Positions 1 to 7,679 of a stretch of 8,610 bases of DNA are shown here, one piece after another. The position numbers were made by a program, and so were the translations under genes. Numbering within the stretch: the first letter of the stretch is position 1; each line of letters opens with the position of its first letter. Under the pieces are notes generated by a model. It did no database searches, was not told the DNA's origin, and saw only the letters and a program-made list of their open reading frames with translations. Source of the stretch: Myxococcales bacterium (lineage in GTDB: Bacteria; Myxococcota; Bradymonadia; REDH01); assembly GCA_018970625.1 (NCBI GenBank), contig JAGWVZ010000127.1, positions 1 through 8,610 on the forward strand, written 5' to 3'.

Positions 1-2433
1 GACGAAGTGGACTCCATCCTCATCGACGAGGCCCGCACGCCGCTCATCATCAGCGGTCAGGATGCCCTCAACGAGGCCGTGTACCATCAGGTCAACGCCA
101 TCATCGTCGACCTCAAGCGCGATGAAGATTACCTCGTGGACGAGGAGCACCGCTCGGTCACGATGACCGATCAGGGCATCGAAAAAATTCAGGAGCGGCT
201 GCGAATCGACAACCTGTTCTCTCCCGAAAACCTGACCTGGTTGCACCACGTCAACAAGTCACTCGAAGCCCATACACTCTATCGCCGTGACGAACGCTAC
301 CTGGTGCAGGAAGGCAAAATCGTCATCGTCGACGAGTTCACCGGTCGAGCCATGGGGGGCCGTCGCTGGTCCGATGGTCTGCACCAGGCGATTGAAGCCA
401 AGGAAGGCGTCAGAATTCAGCCCGAATCGCGCACGCTGGCCACGATCACCTACCAGAACTTCTTCCGGATGTACGCCAAACTGTCGGGCATGACCGGCAC
501 CGCAGAGACCGAGGCCGAGGAGCTCAACAAAATCTACAAGCTCGGCGTTACCGTCATCCCGACCAACCGTAAGGTCGTGCGCATCGATAACGGCGATGTC
601 GTCTACATGACCGAGCGCGAGAAATTTGACGCCATTATCGACCAGATCACCGCCTGCAATGAAAAGGGGCAGCCTGTGCTGGTCGGTACTGTCAGCGTCG
701 ACAAATCCGAGGTCATCTCCAAAATCCTCAAGAAACGCGGTATCGTACACAACGTGCTGAATGCCAAACAGCACGATCGCGAAGCCGAAATCGTCGCGCA
801 GGCAGGCCGCAAAGGCTCGGTGACCATCGCCACCAACATGGCCGGTCGTGGCACCGACATTCTGCTCGGCGGTAACTCCGAGGCGCTCGCCAAGGCGGCC
901 GTCAACGACGAGAGCTCCGCAGAGTACAAGGCTTCTCTCGAGGTCTTCAAATCACAGTGTGCTGCCGAAAAGAAGGAAGTCATCGCCGCTGGCGGACTCT
1001 TTATCCTCGGCACCGAACGACACGAATCCCGACGTATCGACAACCAGCTGCGCGGTCGTGCCGGTCGTCAGGGTGACCCAGGCGAGAGCCGTTTCTTCAT
1101 CTCGCTGGAAGACGAGCTCATGCGCCGCTTTGGGGCCGACAAGATTGCCGGCATCATGTCGCGGCTCGGTATGCAGGAGGGCGAACCCATCGAACACCCG
1201 ATGGTGTCTCGCTCGATTGAGAATGCCCAGAAGCGTGTCGAAGGGCGTAACTTCGATATTCGAAAGCACCTGCTGGAATATGACGACGTCATGAACACGC
1301 AGCGCAAGGCCATTTACGAGCTGCGCCGCAAGATTCTGGAAGGAGAAGGCGTTCGCGACCTCACCCTCGACGTGCTCGACGAATCACTCTCCAACCTTCT
1401 CAACCAGTACGTTGCCAACGAAGTACGTCAGGAAGAGTGGGACCTTGAAACGCTCTGTCGAGAGCTCAAGGACGTCTTCGGTTTCGAATACGCGCCCGCT
1501 GACCTGCCTCAAAACCGCTCAGACATCGAAAAAATCCTCTGGAAACACGTCAAAACCACGCTCGGTGAGAAGACGACAGAGCTGCAGTACATCGCAGATC
1601 AGGAAAACAGTCGGCGCAGCAACGAGCCCGACTACACCCCGATGACAGCCGACAAGGTATTCGATGACGTCGCGCGAGAGGCTTACCTCAAAGAGCTCGA
1701 CTCGGCCTGGCAGCAACACCTGACCAACATGTCTGCCCTGCGCGACTCCGTCGGGCTGCACGGCTACGCGCAAAAAGATCCCAAGCACATCTACAAGCGT
1801 GAAGGCTTCTCCCTCTTTGACGGCATGCGCGCGCAAATCGGCGTCAGCGTTACCCGTTCGCTCATGCGCATGACGGTGGCCCGAGCCGGTCAGGCCCCCG
1901 ACCGTCTCGCAGCACCCGGCGGAATGGTCATTCGGGCACAGACCCAGAACCCACCGGCGCCGCCGACCGTCACCGGCGCACTGCCTATCGTCGGAGGCAA
2001 CCTCAACGAGATGCTCGCCAACGCGATGCGCAGAGCGGCCGCGGGAGCCACCGGAGCCAACATGGCCGTCAGTGTGAATCCCGACACTGGCGCACAACCG
2101 GTTGCAAAGCCCGGTCAACCAGCGCTCGCTGGCGCGGCTGCACAGGCCGCTGCCATGCTCGCCCTGTCGCGCTCCGCGACCGGCGCCGTGCAAGCCGTCG
2201 CCGGTGCCTCACCCAGCGTAGCACTCGACAAAAACGAATCACCTGCTCCCGCACCACCCCCGATCACGCCACCTGTCGTCCGCGCCGTTCCCAAGCTCGG
2301 CCGCAACGACGCGTGCTGGTGCGGCAGCGGCCAGAAGTACAAGAAATGCCATATGCGCGCCGATTACGAAAAGGCGGGCATTCCGCTCCCCGGCGCAGAA
2401 GACGTCGACCCCTCCGGACCAGCGTCTGCCTGA
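1..2433 (+). CDS. secA: SecA, preprotein translocase ATPase (5' partial)
   Basis: ATP-driven motor that pushes unfolded preproteins through the SecYEG channel at the inner face of the cytoplasmic membrane. The window opens in frame at the Walker B region (DEVDSILIDEAR, residues 1-12 of the 810-residue fragment), so roughly 200 N-terminal residues with Walker A are missing; the GTG at 7 is an internal Val, not a start. Visible in order: the DEFTGR segment, GMTGTAE (163-169), TNMAGRGTDI of motif V (278-287), QLRGRAGRQGDPG of motif VI (349-361), the helical wing, and the helical scaffold (DSAWQQHL...YKREGF). Residues about 630-760 form an Ala/Pro/Gly-rich linker much longer than in E. coli SecA. 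The C-terminus carries the zinc/SecB-binding motif CWCGSGQKYKKCH (Cys772, Cys774, Cys783, His784). With the missing part the protein would be about 1,000 residues, against 901 in E. coli. The family call is certain; SecB use is inferred from the zinc motif. Confidence 0.98.
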   Translation, partial: DEVDSILIDEARTPLIISGQDALNEAVYHQVNAIIVDLKRDEDYLVDEEHRSVTMTDQGIEKIQERLRIDNLFSPENLTWLHHVNKSLEAHTLYRRDERYLVQEGKIVIVDEFTGRAMGGRRWSDGLHQAIEAKEGVRIQPESRTLATITYQNFFRMYAKLSGMTGTAETEAEELNKIYKLGVTVIPTNRKVVRIDNGDVVYMTEREKFDAIIDQITACNEKGQPVLVGTVSVDKSEVISKILKKRGIVHNVLNAKQHDREAEIVAQAGRKGSVTIATNMAGRGTDILLGGNSEALAKAAVNDESSAEYKASLEVFKSQCAAEKKEVIAAGGLFILGTERHESRRIDNQLRGRAGRQGDPGESRFFISLEDELMRRFGADKIAGIMSRLGMQEGEPIEHPMVSRSIENAQKRVEGRNFDIRKHLLEYDDVMNTQRKAIYELRRKILEGEGVRDLTLDVLDESLSNLLNQYVANEVRQEEWDLETLCRELKDVFGFEYAPADLPQNRSDIEKILWKHVKTTLGEKTTELQYIADQENSRRSNEPDYTPMTADKVFDDVAREAYLKELDSAWQQHLTNMSALRDSVGLHGYAQKDPKHIYKREGFSLFDGMRAQIGVSVTRSLMRMTVARAGQAPDRLAAPGGMVIRAQTQNPPAPPTVTGALPIVGGNLNEMLANAMRRAAAGATGANMAVSVNPDTGAQPVAKPGQPALAGAAAQAAAMLALSRSATGAVQAVAGASPSVALDKNESPAPAPPPITPPVVRAVPKLGRNDACWCGSGQKYKKCHMRADYEKAGIPLPGAEDVDPSGPASA

Positions 2434-2439
2434 GGCCTA

Positions 2440-3465
2440 ATGCTCCGATTCGCCCGGCGCTACTCGCCAGCACCCTCTCTGGCCGAGCAATTCGGCGTAC
2501 AGAGCCTCCAGCAGCTGCGTCAGGATTACCGCGAAATGATCAGCGACGGTCTGCGAAGGCGCCGCTTCCAGTTCGATATCACATCGGCCGGCCTGCTCAG
2601 ACCCGACCTTGCCTGGCCCACGTACTGCGGGCTCGTGCGCAAGGACGGCCTCAGCCCGATCTTCAATCTCTTCGACAGAAACGCAGGCGGCCACGAGTAT
2701 AGCCAGCGTGTATCCCGACGAGATCAGACCGATTTCCGAGGCGGTCGGCTCAGCTACGACCAACACGACGGCGTCGACTTTGTCATTCCCGCCGGCACCC
2801 TCCTCACCGCCGCAGCCCCGGGCACCTGCGTCATGATCCGACATCGCTGGCTGCGCGGCGGGCTCACCATCGCGTTCGACCACGGCAATGGTGTCGTGAC
2901 ACACTATACCCACTGTTCACGCTCGCTCGTCACGCTCGGCCAACGCGTCCGGCGCGGCGAAACCATCGCCGTATCAGGCACTTCCGGCGTCGACATGACC
3001 CAGTTCTTTCCATGGGTTCCGCCGCATGTTCACTTCATGTCGTGGCACCTGGGCACGCCCGTCGATCCCTATCGACAACCCGGTGAGCCCGATGCTCCCG
3101 GCACATGGCTCACCCGCAACCAGCCAGGGCACGATCGTATTTCGGGTGAAAGCATCCCGCCGACGAGCCCGGTTGACGCCGCCGCGATACAGGAAGCCAT
3201 CGACGCCTGCGCCGTACCTCATCTGCGCGCCGAGCTCGACGACGCCGCACGCCTCGGCCCCATTTACGTCGCTGCGCTACTGGAAGAAATGCTGCATCAC
3301 GAGCGCTTCGCATGGCCCGCTGCATTCGCGAACTACCGTGTGCGCCCAAGAAGAGTGCGGGCCACCAACGACGTCCGACTCTCGCTCCCTCTGCGGCCAG
3401 AAGACTATAGCGGCGCCTTCTTCGCAGACACAGCGTCCACCCGGCCCATCAACAGACCCGGGTGA
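2440..3465 (+). CDS. M23-family (LytM/peptidase M23) metallopeptidase, no signal peptide
   Basis: 341-residue protein with a central M23 endopeptidase domain (about residues 105-212). The zinc ligands are visible: His109 and Asp113 in HDGVD, and His198 in HVH. Catalytic-type histidines are His158 (in VVTHYTH, matching the Tyr-x-His of LytM) and His196. The family's hairpin signature (DHGNGVVTHYTH, then LGQRVRRGETIAVSGTSG) is intact, so it should be an active enzyme rather than a degenerate EnvC/NlpD-type activator. M23 enzymes normally cut peptide cross-links in peptidoglycan. Unusually, the N-terminus (MLRFARRYSPAPSLAEQ) has no hydrophobic signal or membrane segment, and an upstream start is impossible because the in-frame secA TGA is only two codons before the ATG. 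A GAGG at 2432-2435, overlapping that TGA, is the likely ribosome site. Residues 240-341 form a helical, Arg-rich tail I do not recognise. The six-base gap implies co-transcription with secA. The true substrate is unknown. Confidence 0.88.
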   Translation: MLRFARRYSPAPSLAEQFGVQSLQQLRQDYREMISDGLRRRRFQFDITSAGLLRPDLAWPTYCGLVRKDGLSPIFNLFDRNAGGHEYSQRVSRRDQTDFRGGRLSYDQHDGVDFVIPAGTLLTAAAPGTCVMIRHRWLRGGLTIAFDHGNGVVTHYTHCSRSLVTLGQRVRRGETIAVSGTSGVDMTQFFPWVPPHVHFMSWHLGTPVDPYRQPGEPDAPGTWLTRNQPGHDRISGESIPPTSPVDAAAIQEAIDACAVPHLRAELDDAARLGPIYVAALLEEMLHHERFAWPAAFANYRVRPRRVRATNDVRLSLPLRPEDYSGAFFADTASTRPINRPG

Positions 3466-3493
3466 CGAGTACCCATTCGCACCATTGCCGAAC

Positions 3494-3514
3494 GAACGCG
3501 GTCACTGCGCGTTC
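3494..3514. terminator. Hairpin between convergent genes, possible bidirectional terminator
   Basis: GAACGCG (3494-3500) and CGCGTTC (3508-3514) form a perfect 7-bp stem with a 7-base loop. It lies in the 51-base gap between the M23 gene stop and the nfu stop, two bases past the latter. Neither side has a clear T-tract, so intrinsic termination is only a guess from its location. Confidence 0.4.
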
Positions 3515-3516
3515 TG

Positions 3517-4101
3517 TCAAAGCTCCGCAAACATCGCCGAAGCGCCACCGACCTCGATGACTTCAATCTCGGGGTCGACTTCGTCGCGCAAAATACTCTG
3601 AATCGCCTGTAACGTGCCACCGATGGAGCTGGGGCACGAACCGCAGGCACCCTGGTATTTCACATAAATATAATTGCCCTTCCGCTCAACGACCTCGATT
3701 CCACCGCCATCGGCAGCCAGGTAGGGCTTTACAGTGCGCTCCAGGATGGCTTCGATTTCCATCACTTCGGGCGATTTTTCGACCGGTTCTGCAGCGAGCG
3801 TGGAGTCCTGATCGTCGTACTCAGGGTTATGACCCGGCAGCTCGACCTGCAGTAAATCGTGAATCTTCTTCGACAGATCAGACCAGTCCACACCCTCTGA
3901 TCGCGTAACGGTGATGTAATTATCGAAGAAATAAAGCTGTTTGATACCATCAATGGCAAACAGCTTTTCAGCCAGAGGTACGTGCGCGCCTTCCTCAGCC
4001 GAACGGTAATTGCTCTTTCCGTCGTTCTTGACCGTGTACTGCGAGATAAACTTCAGGGCGTCCGGATTGGGCGTCTGCTGAATGTGAATATAGAACGCCA
4101 T
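3517..4101 (-). CDS. Nfu-type iron-sulfur cluster carrier (Nfu_N + NifU C-terminal domain)
   Basis: 194-residue protein with the architecture of mitochondrial NFU1. An N-terminal Nfu_N scaffold domain (FYIHIQQTPNPDALKF from residue 3 to about residue 85) is followed by an acidic linker and a NifU-type domain (about 112-190). The latter holds the cluster-binding CxxC in GACGSCPSS (Cys153, Cys156). By family knowledge such proteins receive [4Fe-4S] clusters, usually on a dimer bridged by the two CxxC motifs, and hand them to apo-enzymes such as aconitase. There is no IscU-like N-terminal domain as in full NifU, and no degenerate A-type domain as in E. coli NfuA. The ATG at 4101 is chosen because the homology begins there and an AGGAG (complement of 4111-4115) sits 9 bases upstream; an in-frame TTG at 4146 lies inside sufD. 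The gap to the sufD stop is 4 bases, so it is the last gene of the suf operon and probably translationally coupled. Confidence 0.94.
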   Translation of the reverse strand: MAFYIHIQQTPNPDALKFISQYTVKNDGKSNYRSAEEGAHVPLAEKLFAIDGIKQLYFFDNYITVTRSEGVDWSDLSKKIHDLLQVELPGHNPEYDDQDSTLAAEPVEKSPEVMEIEAILERTVKPYLAADGGGIEVVERKGNYIYVKYQGACGSCPSSIGGTLQAIQSILRDEVDPEIEVIEVGGASAMFAEL

Positions 4102-4105
4102 TGCC

Positions 4106-5395
4106 TCACTCTCCTGCAGCGGTCTCCGCTGCAAAGCGCGACTCAACCAGATCGGTCACGTACGCCTGCACCTGTTCGCTACTCAGGCGCTCCAGAATAT
4201 CCGTCGCAAATCCGACGGTCAGCATACGACGAGCCACTTCCGTGGGAATGGCCCGACTCTGCAAATAAAACAACTCTTCGGCATCCAGCTGACCCACGGT
4301 TGCGCCGTGGGTACACTTCACGTCGTCAGCGAAGATCTCCAGCTGCGGCTTGGCATCTACCTGCGAGGTACGTGTCAGCAGCAGGTTCTTGTTCAGCTGC
4401 TCGGCAGCCGTGCGTTGCGCAGCCTGCCGCACGACGATGCGGCCGTTAAACACGCCCGCACCATTCTCGCCGATTACGCCTTTGTAATACTGGTTGCTGG
4501 TGCAATCCGGCACGGCATGATCGAGCGTGGTGTGATGGTCGAGCAGCTGACCGTTACGAGGCATATACAGGGCGGTCATGTCCACATGCGCCCCGGTACC
4601 CGCCACCTTCGTATGTAACGTGTCGCGCCCGATGGTGCCGCCGCCCTGAAAAACAAAGCTTCGGAACGTCGCGTCGCGGGCAACATCGACAGCCGAAAAC
4701 CCGAGCCAGCCGGCTGAGTTTCCGACGACCTGCAGGCGCACATGCTCCAGCTGCGCGCCGTCTTCAACCCGGGCCAGGCTCAGCGGGGTCTGCACCGACT
4801 GATCGGTAGCGTCACTCAGGAACACCTCAATGACCATCGCCCGGGCGTGACGACCCACGTGCAGCGTATTCAGCGATGGCAGCCAGCCGCTGGTTGTCGA
4901 TGGCGCGTGCACCACCCAGACAGGCTCAGACAGCTCGGTGTTCGCTGCAATGCGAATATGAAAACCACGCGTGGCCACCGCGGCCGTCAGGGCGGCAATG
5001 CCATCGAGTTCGACCGCGGAATCAAATGCCCAGGCGTCGTTCTCAAAGGGCGTCGGCGAGATGACCACACCACTCTGTCGCAACGAGCGTGTCAGGCCAT
5101 AGACCGGAGCGCCGCCACACAATACGAGGCACTCCTGCGCGGAATCGGGCAACAGCCCCTTCAACGAAGACAGCGCGGTGCCCGGGGACGCAACCGGCGT
5201 CCAGTCACGCTTCAGCAGCGGGGAAATATCGGTATATTTCCACGCTTCCATACGGCGGGTTGGCATACCGTGGGCCCGAAGATGCTCCACTCCTGTTGCG
5301 CGCAAAGCCGAGCGCCACGACGGCTCGCCAGCCACGCCAGCGTGCAGGGCGACCTCGCTGAGACCAGCGGGCAATGTCGGGACAGTCGATGTCAT
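4106..5395 (-). CDS. sufD: SufD, Fe-S cluster assembly scaffold subunit
   Basis: 429-residue cytoplasmic protein of the SufB/SufD family. SufD pairs with SufB and two SufC ATPases in the SufBC2D complex, which builds Fe-S clusters; SufD is linked to iron acquisition and to the cluster site at the SufB-SufD interface. The N-terminal helical part includes the typical RRMEAWKYTDIS segment (about 47-58), followed by the beta-helix core. The conserved C-terminal block reads DVKCTHGATVGQLDAEELFYLQSRAI, in which Cys361 and His363 match the conserved CxHGA of SufD, the His corresponding to E. coli His360. Length is close to E. coli SufD (423). The ATG at 5395 is preferred over an in-frame GTG at 5419 inside sufC, because GAAGGG (complement of 5401-5406) sits 5 bases before it. 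The sufC stop is only one base upstream, which suggests tight translational coupling and balanced synthesis. Confidence 0.96.
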   Translation of the reverse strand: MTSTVPTLPAGLSEVALHAGVAGEPSWRSALRATGVEHLRAHGMPTRRMEAWKYTDISPLLKRDWTPVASPGTALSSLKGLLPDSAQECLVLCGGAPVYGLTRSLRQSGVVISPTPFENDAWAFDSAVELDGIAALTAAVATRGFHIRIAANTELSEPVWVVHAPSTTSGWLPSLNTLHVGRHARAMVIEVFLSDATDQSVQTPLSLARVEDGAQLEHVRLQVVGNSAGWLGFSAVDVARDATFRSFVFQGGGTIGRDTLHTKVAGTGAHVDMTALYMPRNGQLLDHHTTLDHAVPDCTSNQYYKGVIGENGAGVFNGRIVVRQAAQRTAAEQLNKNLLLTRTSQVDAKPQLEIFADDVKCTHGATVGQLDAEELFYLQSRAIPTEVARRMLTVGFATDILERLSSEQVQAYVTDLVESRFAAETAAGE

Positions 5396-5396
5396 A

Positions 5397-6164
5397 TCAG
5401 CCCTTCGCCGTCGCTTCACGCACCCAGTCGTACCCTTCCGCTTCCAGCTTCAGCGCGAGATCGCGACCACCAGAGACGGCGATTTTACCGGCATGAAATA
5501 CGTGCACGAAATCAGGTTCGATGTAATTCAGCAGGCGCTGGTAGTGGGTAATCAGCAGGAACGATGCGTCCGGGCCGCGCATCGAATTCACGCCGTGCGC
5601 GACTGTTTTCAGCGAATCAATATCCAGACCCGAGTCGGTCTCATCGAGCACCGAGAAGCGCGGACGCAGCAACAGCATCTGCATGATCTCATTGCGCTTT
5701 TTTTCGCCGCCCGAAAACCCCGCGTTCACAGGGCGCGACAGGAATCCATCGCTGAGTTCGACGACGGCTGCCTTCTGCTGAATCAGGGCCTGGAATGCAG
5801 CGTTGTCCATCGGGTCAACGCCCTGCGCCTTGCAGATCTCGTCGAACGACGCCCGAAGAAACACCTCGTTCGTCACGCCCGGCAGCTCCACAGGGTACTG
5901 AAACGCCAGAAACACGCCTTCACGGGCGCGCTCGAACGGGTCCAGATCCAGCAGGTTTTTCTTGCGAAAATTGTTCTCGTACCAGATTTCGCCGCCTGTT
6001 ACTTCGTAGTCAGGGTGGCCGGCGATGACTTTCGCGAGCGTGCTCTTGCCCGAGCCGTTCGGCCCCATAATGGCATGAACCTCGCCGGGGCGAATCGTCA
6101 GATTCACACCCTTCAGGATCGGTGTGCCATCAATGCTGGCGTGCAGGTCTACAATCTCAATCAT
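5397..6164 (-). CDS. sufC: SufC, Fe-S assembly ATPase (ABC type)
   Basis: 255-residue soluble ABC ATPase that powers conformational change in the SufBC2D scaffold; it is not a transporter and no membrane partner is nearby. Motifs visible: Walker A GPNGSGKST (34-42, Lys40), Q-loop FQYP (Gln89), ABC signature SGGEKKR (151-157), Walker B leading to Glu175 in LDETDSGLD, and the switch His207 (ITHYQR). The ETDSGLD form and the C-terminal YDWV are typical of SufC. The start is set at the ATG at 6164, because MIEIVDLHASIDG lines up with the known SufC N-terminus; an in-frame TTG at 6206 would overlap sufB. No Shine-Dalgarno match is seen in the 22 bases between the sufB stop and this ATG, so translation may rely on re-initiation by ribosomes finishing sufB. 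Sequence similarity to the family is strong throughout. Confidence 0.97.
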   Translation of the reverse strand: MIEIVDLHASIDGTPILKGVNLTIRPGEVHAIMGPNGSGKSTLAKVIAGHPDYEVTGGEIWYENNFRKKNLLDLDPFERAREGVFLAFQYPVELPGVTNEVFLRASFDEICKAQGVDPMDNAAFQALIQQKAAVVELSDGFLSRPVNAGFSGGEKKRNEIMQMLLLRPRFSVLDETDSGLDIDSLKTVAHGVNSMRGPDASFLLITHYQRLLNYIEPDFVHVFHAGKIAVSGGRDLALKLEAEGYDWVREATAKG

Positions 6165-6186
6165 GAAATCAGCGGGGGAAATGGGT

Positions 6187-7623
6187 TTAGCCGACCGAAC
6201 CCTCAAGCTTCAGCTCGAGCAGCTTGACCGCCTCAACCGAAAATTCGAGCGGCAGCATGCGGAACACTTCGTCACAGAAGCCATGCACCAGCATGCTGAT
6301 GGCCTTCTCCTGCTCAATGCCACGCGATTGCAGATAAAACAGCTGGTCGGCGCTGATGCGTGAGGTCGATGCCTCGTGCTCAATCGTCGCCGTGTTGTTC
6401 TTCACTTCCAGATACGGGAACGTATTCGCGCTGCACTGGTCGCCCACCAGCATGGAATCGCACTGCGAATAATTTCGGGCATTTTCAGCGCGCGGACCAA
6501 TCTTCACCAGACCGCGATAGCTGTTATGTGACTGCCCTGCCGAAATACCCTTACTAATAATTGTGCTGCGGGTGTTCTTGCCCAGATGCACCATCTTGGT
6601 ACCCGTATCGGCCTGCATGCGGTCGCGCGTCAGCGCCACCGAATAGAACTCGCCCACCGAGTGGTCGCCCTTCAGAATACAGCTCGGATATTTCCAGGTG
6701 ATGGCCGAACCGGCCTCGACCTGTGTCCAGGTAATCTTCGAGTGATCGCCGGCACACAGGCCGCGCTTCGTCACAAAGTTGTAAATGCCACCCTTGCCGT
6801 CCTTGTCGCCCGCGTACCAGTTCTGCACGGTGGAGTAATTGATGGTGGCACCCTTCAGTGCCACCAGCTCAACCACCGCCGCGTGCAGCTGATTTTCATC
6901 GCGCATGGGGGCCGTGCAGCCCTCCAGATAATTTACCCACGACCCCGCGTCGGCAATCACCAGCGTGCGCTCGAACTGTCCGGTATTTTCAGCGTTGATC
7001 CGGAAATAAGTCGACAGGTCCATCGGGCACTTCACACCCGGCGGAATATAAACGAACGAACCATCTGAAAAGACGGCGGAGTTCAGCGCAGCGAAATAAT
7101 TATCCGTCACCGGCACCACGGTGCCCAGGTACTTCCTTACCAGCTCGGGATACTCCCGAATGGCTTCCGAAATCGAACAGAATATGACCCCCACAGCCGA
7201 CAGCTTCTCGCGGTGTGTGGTGGCGACCGACACCGAATCGAACACCGCATCCACAGCGACATTCATCAGGCGCTTCTGCTCACTCAGCGGAATACCCAAC
7301 TTCTCGAATGTCTCGAGAAGGTCAGGATCAATCTCGTCCAGGCTCTCGCGCTTCTGTTTCTTCTTCGGCGCCGAGTAATACGACAGCGCCTGATAATCGA
7401 CTGCGTCGTACGACAGGTTGGGCCAGTGGTGCGGCTCTTTCATGGCCTGCCACTGACGGAACGCTTTCAGACGCCACTCCGTCATCCACTCGGGCTCACC
7501 CTTGCGAGCCGAAATGGCCCGCACGGTGCCTTCGTCGAGACCCGGTGGAAGGTCATCCGTCTCGATATCGGTAACGAAACCGTACTTGTATTCGCTCTGG
7601 AGCTGATTCTCGAGGGTGTCCAT
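6187..7623 (-). CDS. sufB: SufB, Fe-S cluster assembly scaffold protein
   Basis: 478-residue core scaffold of the SUF pathway, on which sulfur from a SufS-type desulfurase is assembled with iron. The N-terminus ([14 protein letters not shown]) and the [14 protein letters not shown] segment are family hallmarks. Key residues are present: Cys236 in EGCTAP (matching the persulfide-accepting Cys254 of E. coli), Cys388 in [11 protein letters not shown] (matching Cys405), and His416/Glu417 in IEHEAS (matching His433/Glu434). An unbroken frame of usual length with these residues argues for a working protein. The ATG at 7623 fits the family N-terminus, although the ribosome site is weak (only a short GAG about 8 bases upstream). 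It is the first gene of the sufB-sufC-sufD-nfu operon, and its leader carries a hairpin and an Rrf2/IscR-like dyad. The residue correspondences rest on remembered E. coli numbering. Confidence 0.98.
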   Translation of the reverse strand: MDTLENQLQSEYKYGFVTDIETDDLPPGLDEGTVRAISARKGEPEWMTEWRLKAFRQWQAMKEPHHWPNLSYDAVDYQALSYYSAPKKKQKRESLDEIDPDLLETFEKLGIPLSEQKRLMNVAVDAVFDSVSVATTHREKLSAVGVIFCSISEAIREYPELVRKYLGTVVPVTDNYFAALNSAVFSDGSFVYIPPGVKCPMDLSTYFRINAENTGQFERTLVIADAGSWVNYLEGCTAPMRDENQLHAAVVELVALKGATINYSTVQNWYAGDKDGKGGIYNFVTKRGLCAGDHSKITWTQVEAGSAITWKYPSCILKGDHSVGEFYSVALTRDRMQADTGTKMVHLGKNTRSTIISKGISAGQSHNSYRGLVKIGPRAENARNYSQCDSMLVGDQCSANTFPYLEVKNNTATIEHEASTSRISADQLFYLQSRGIEQEKAISMLVHGFCDEVFRMLPLEFSVEAVKLLELKLEGSVG

Positions 7624-7644
7624 GACAACTCGCGGCGGCGGAAC

Positions 7645-7665
7645 CCGACAACCAGAGGTCGTCGG
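7645..7665 (-). promoter_or_regulatory. Hairpin in the sufB 5' leader
   Basis: On the transcribed (-) strand CCGACGACC and GGTTGTCGG form a 9-bp stem, including one G-U pair, closed by a UCU loop. Up to three further wobble pairs could extend its base. It ends 21 bases before the sufB ATG. It might affect mRNA stability or ribosome access; no match to a known riboswitch was recognised. Confidence 0.45.
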
Positions 7666-7679
7666 ACCGTGGACGCAAA

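Noticed and set aside
1519..2193. 224-codon - strand open frame under the secA tail
   Set aside because: It is antisense to an Ala/Pro-rich coding region where stops are rare by composition; the product shows no domain and has no ribosome site or promoter I can support.
4102..4146. Upstream TTG start for nfu
   Set aside because: It lies inside sufD; the family homology and an AGGAG site both point to the ATG at 4101.
5396..5419. Upstream GTG start for sufD (MKRRRRAD extension)
   Set aside because: It lies inside sufC, whereas the ATG at 5395 has a good ribosome site and one-base spacing.
6165..6206. Upstream TTG start for sufC (14 extra residues)
   Set aside because: It overlaps the sufB end and the extra residues do not belong to the SufC family, which begins at MIEIVDLH.
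4742..6227. Long + strand open frames (269 and 349 codons) opposite sufD and sufC
   Set aside because: They are antisense to strongly conserved sufC/sufD frames, their products are rich in Arg/His/Gln without any motif, and such frames are common opposite GC-rich genes.
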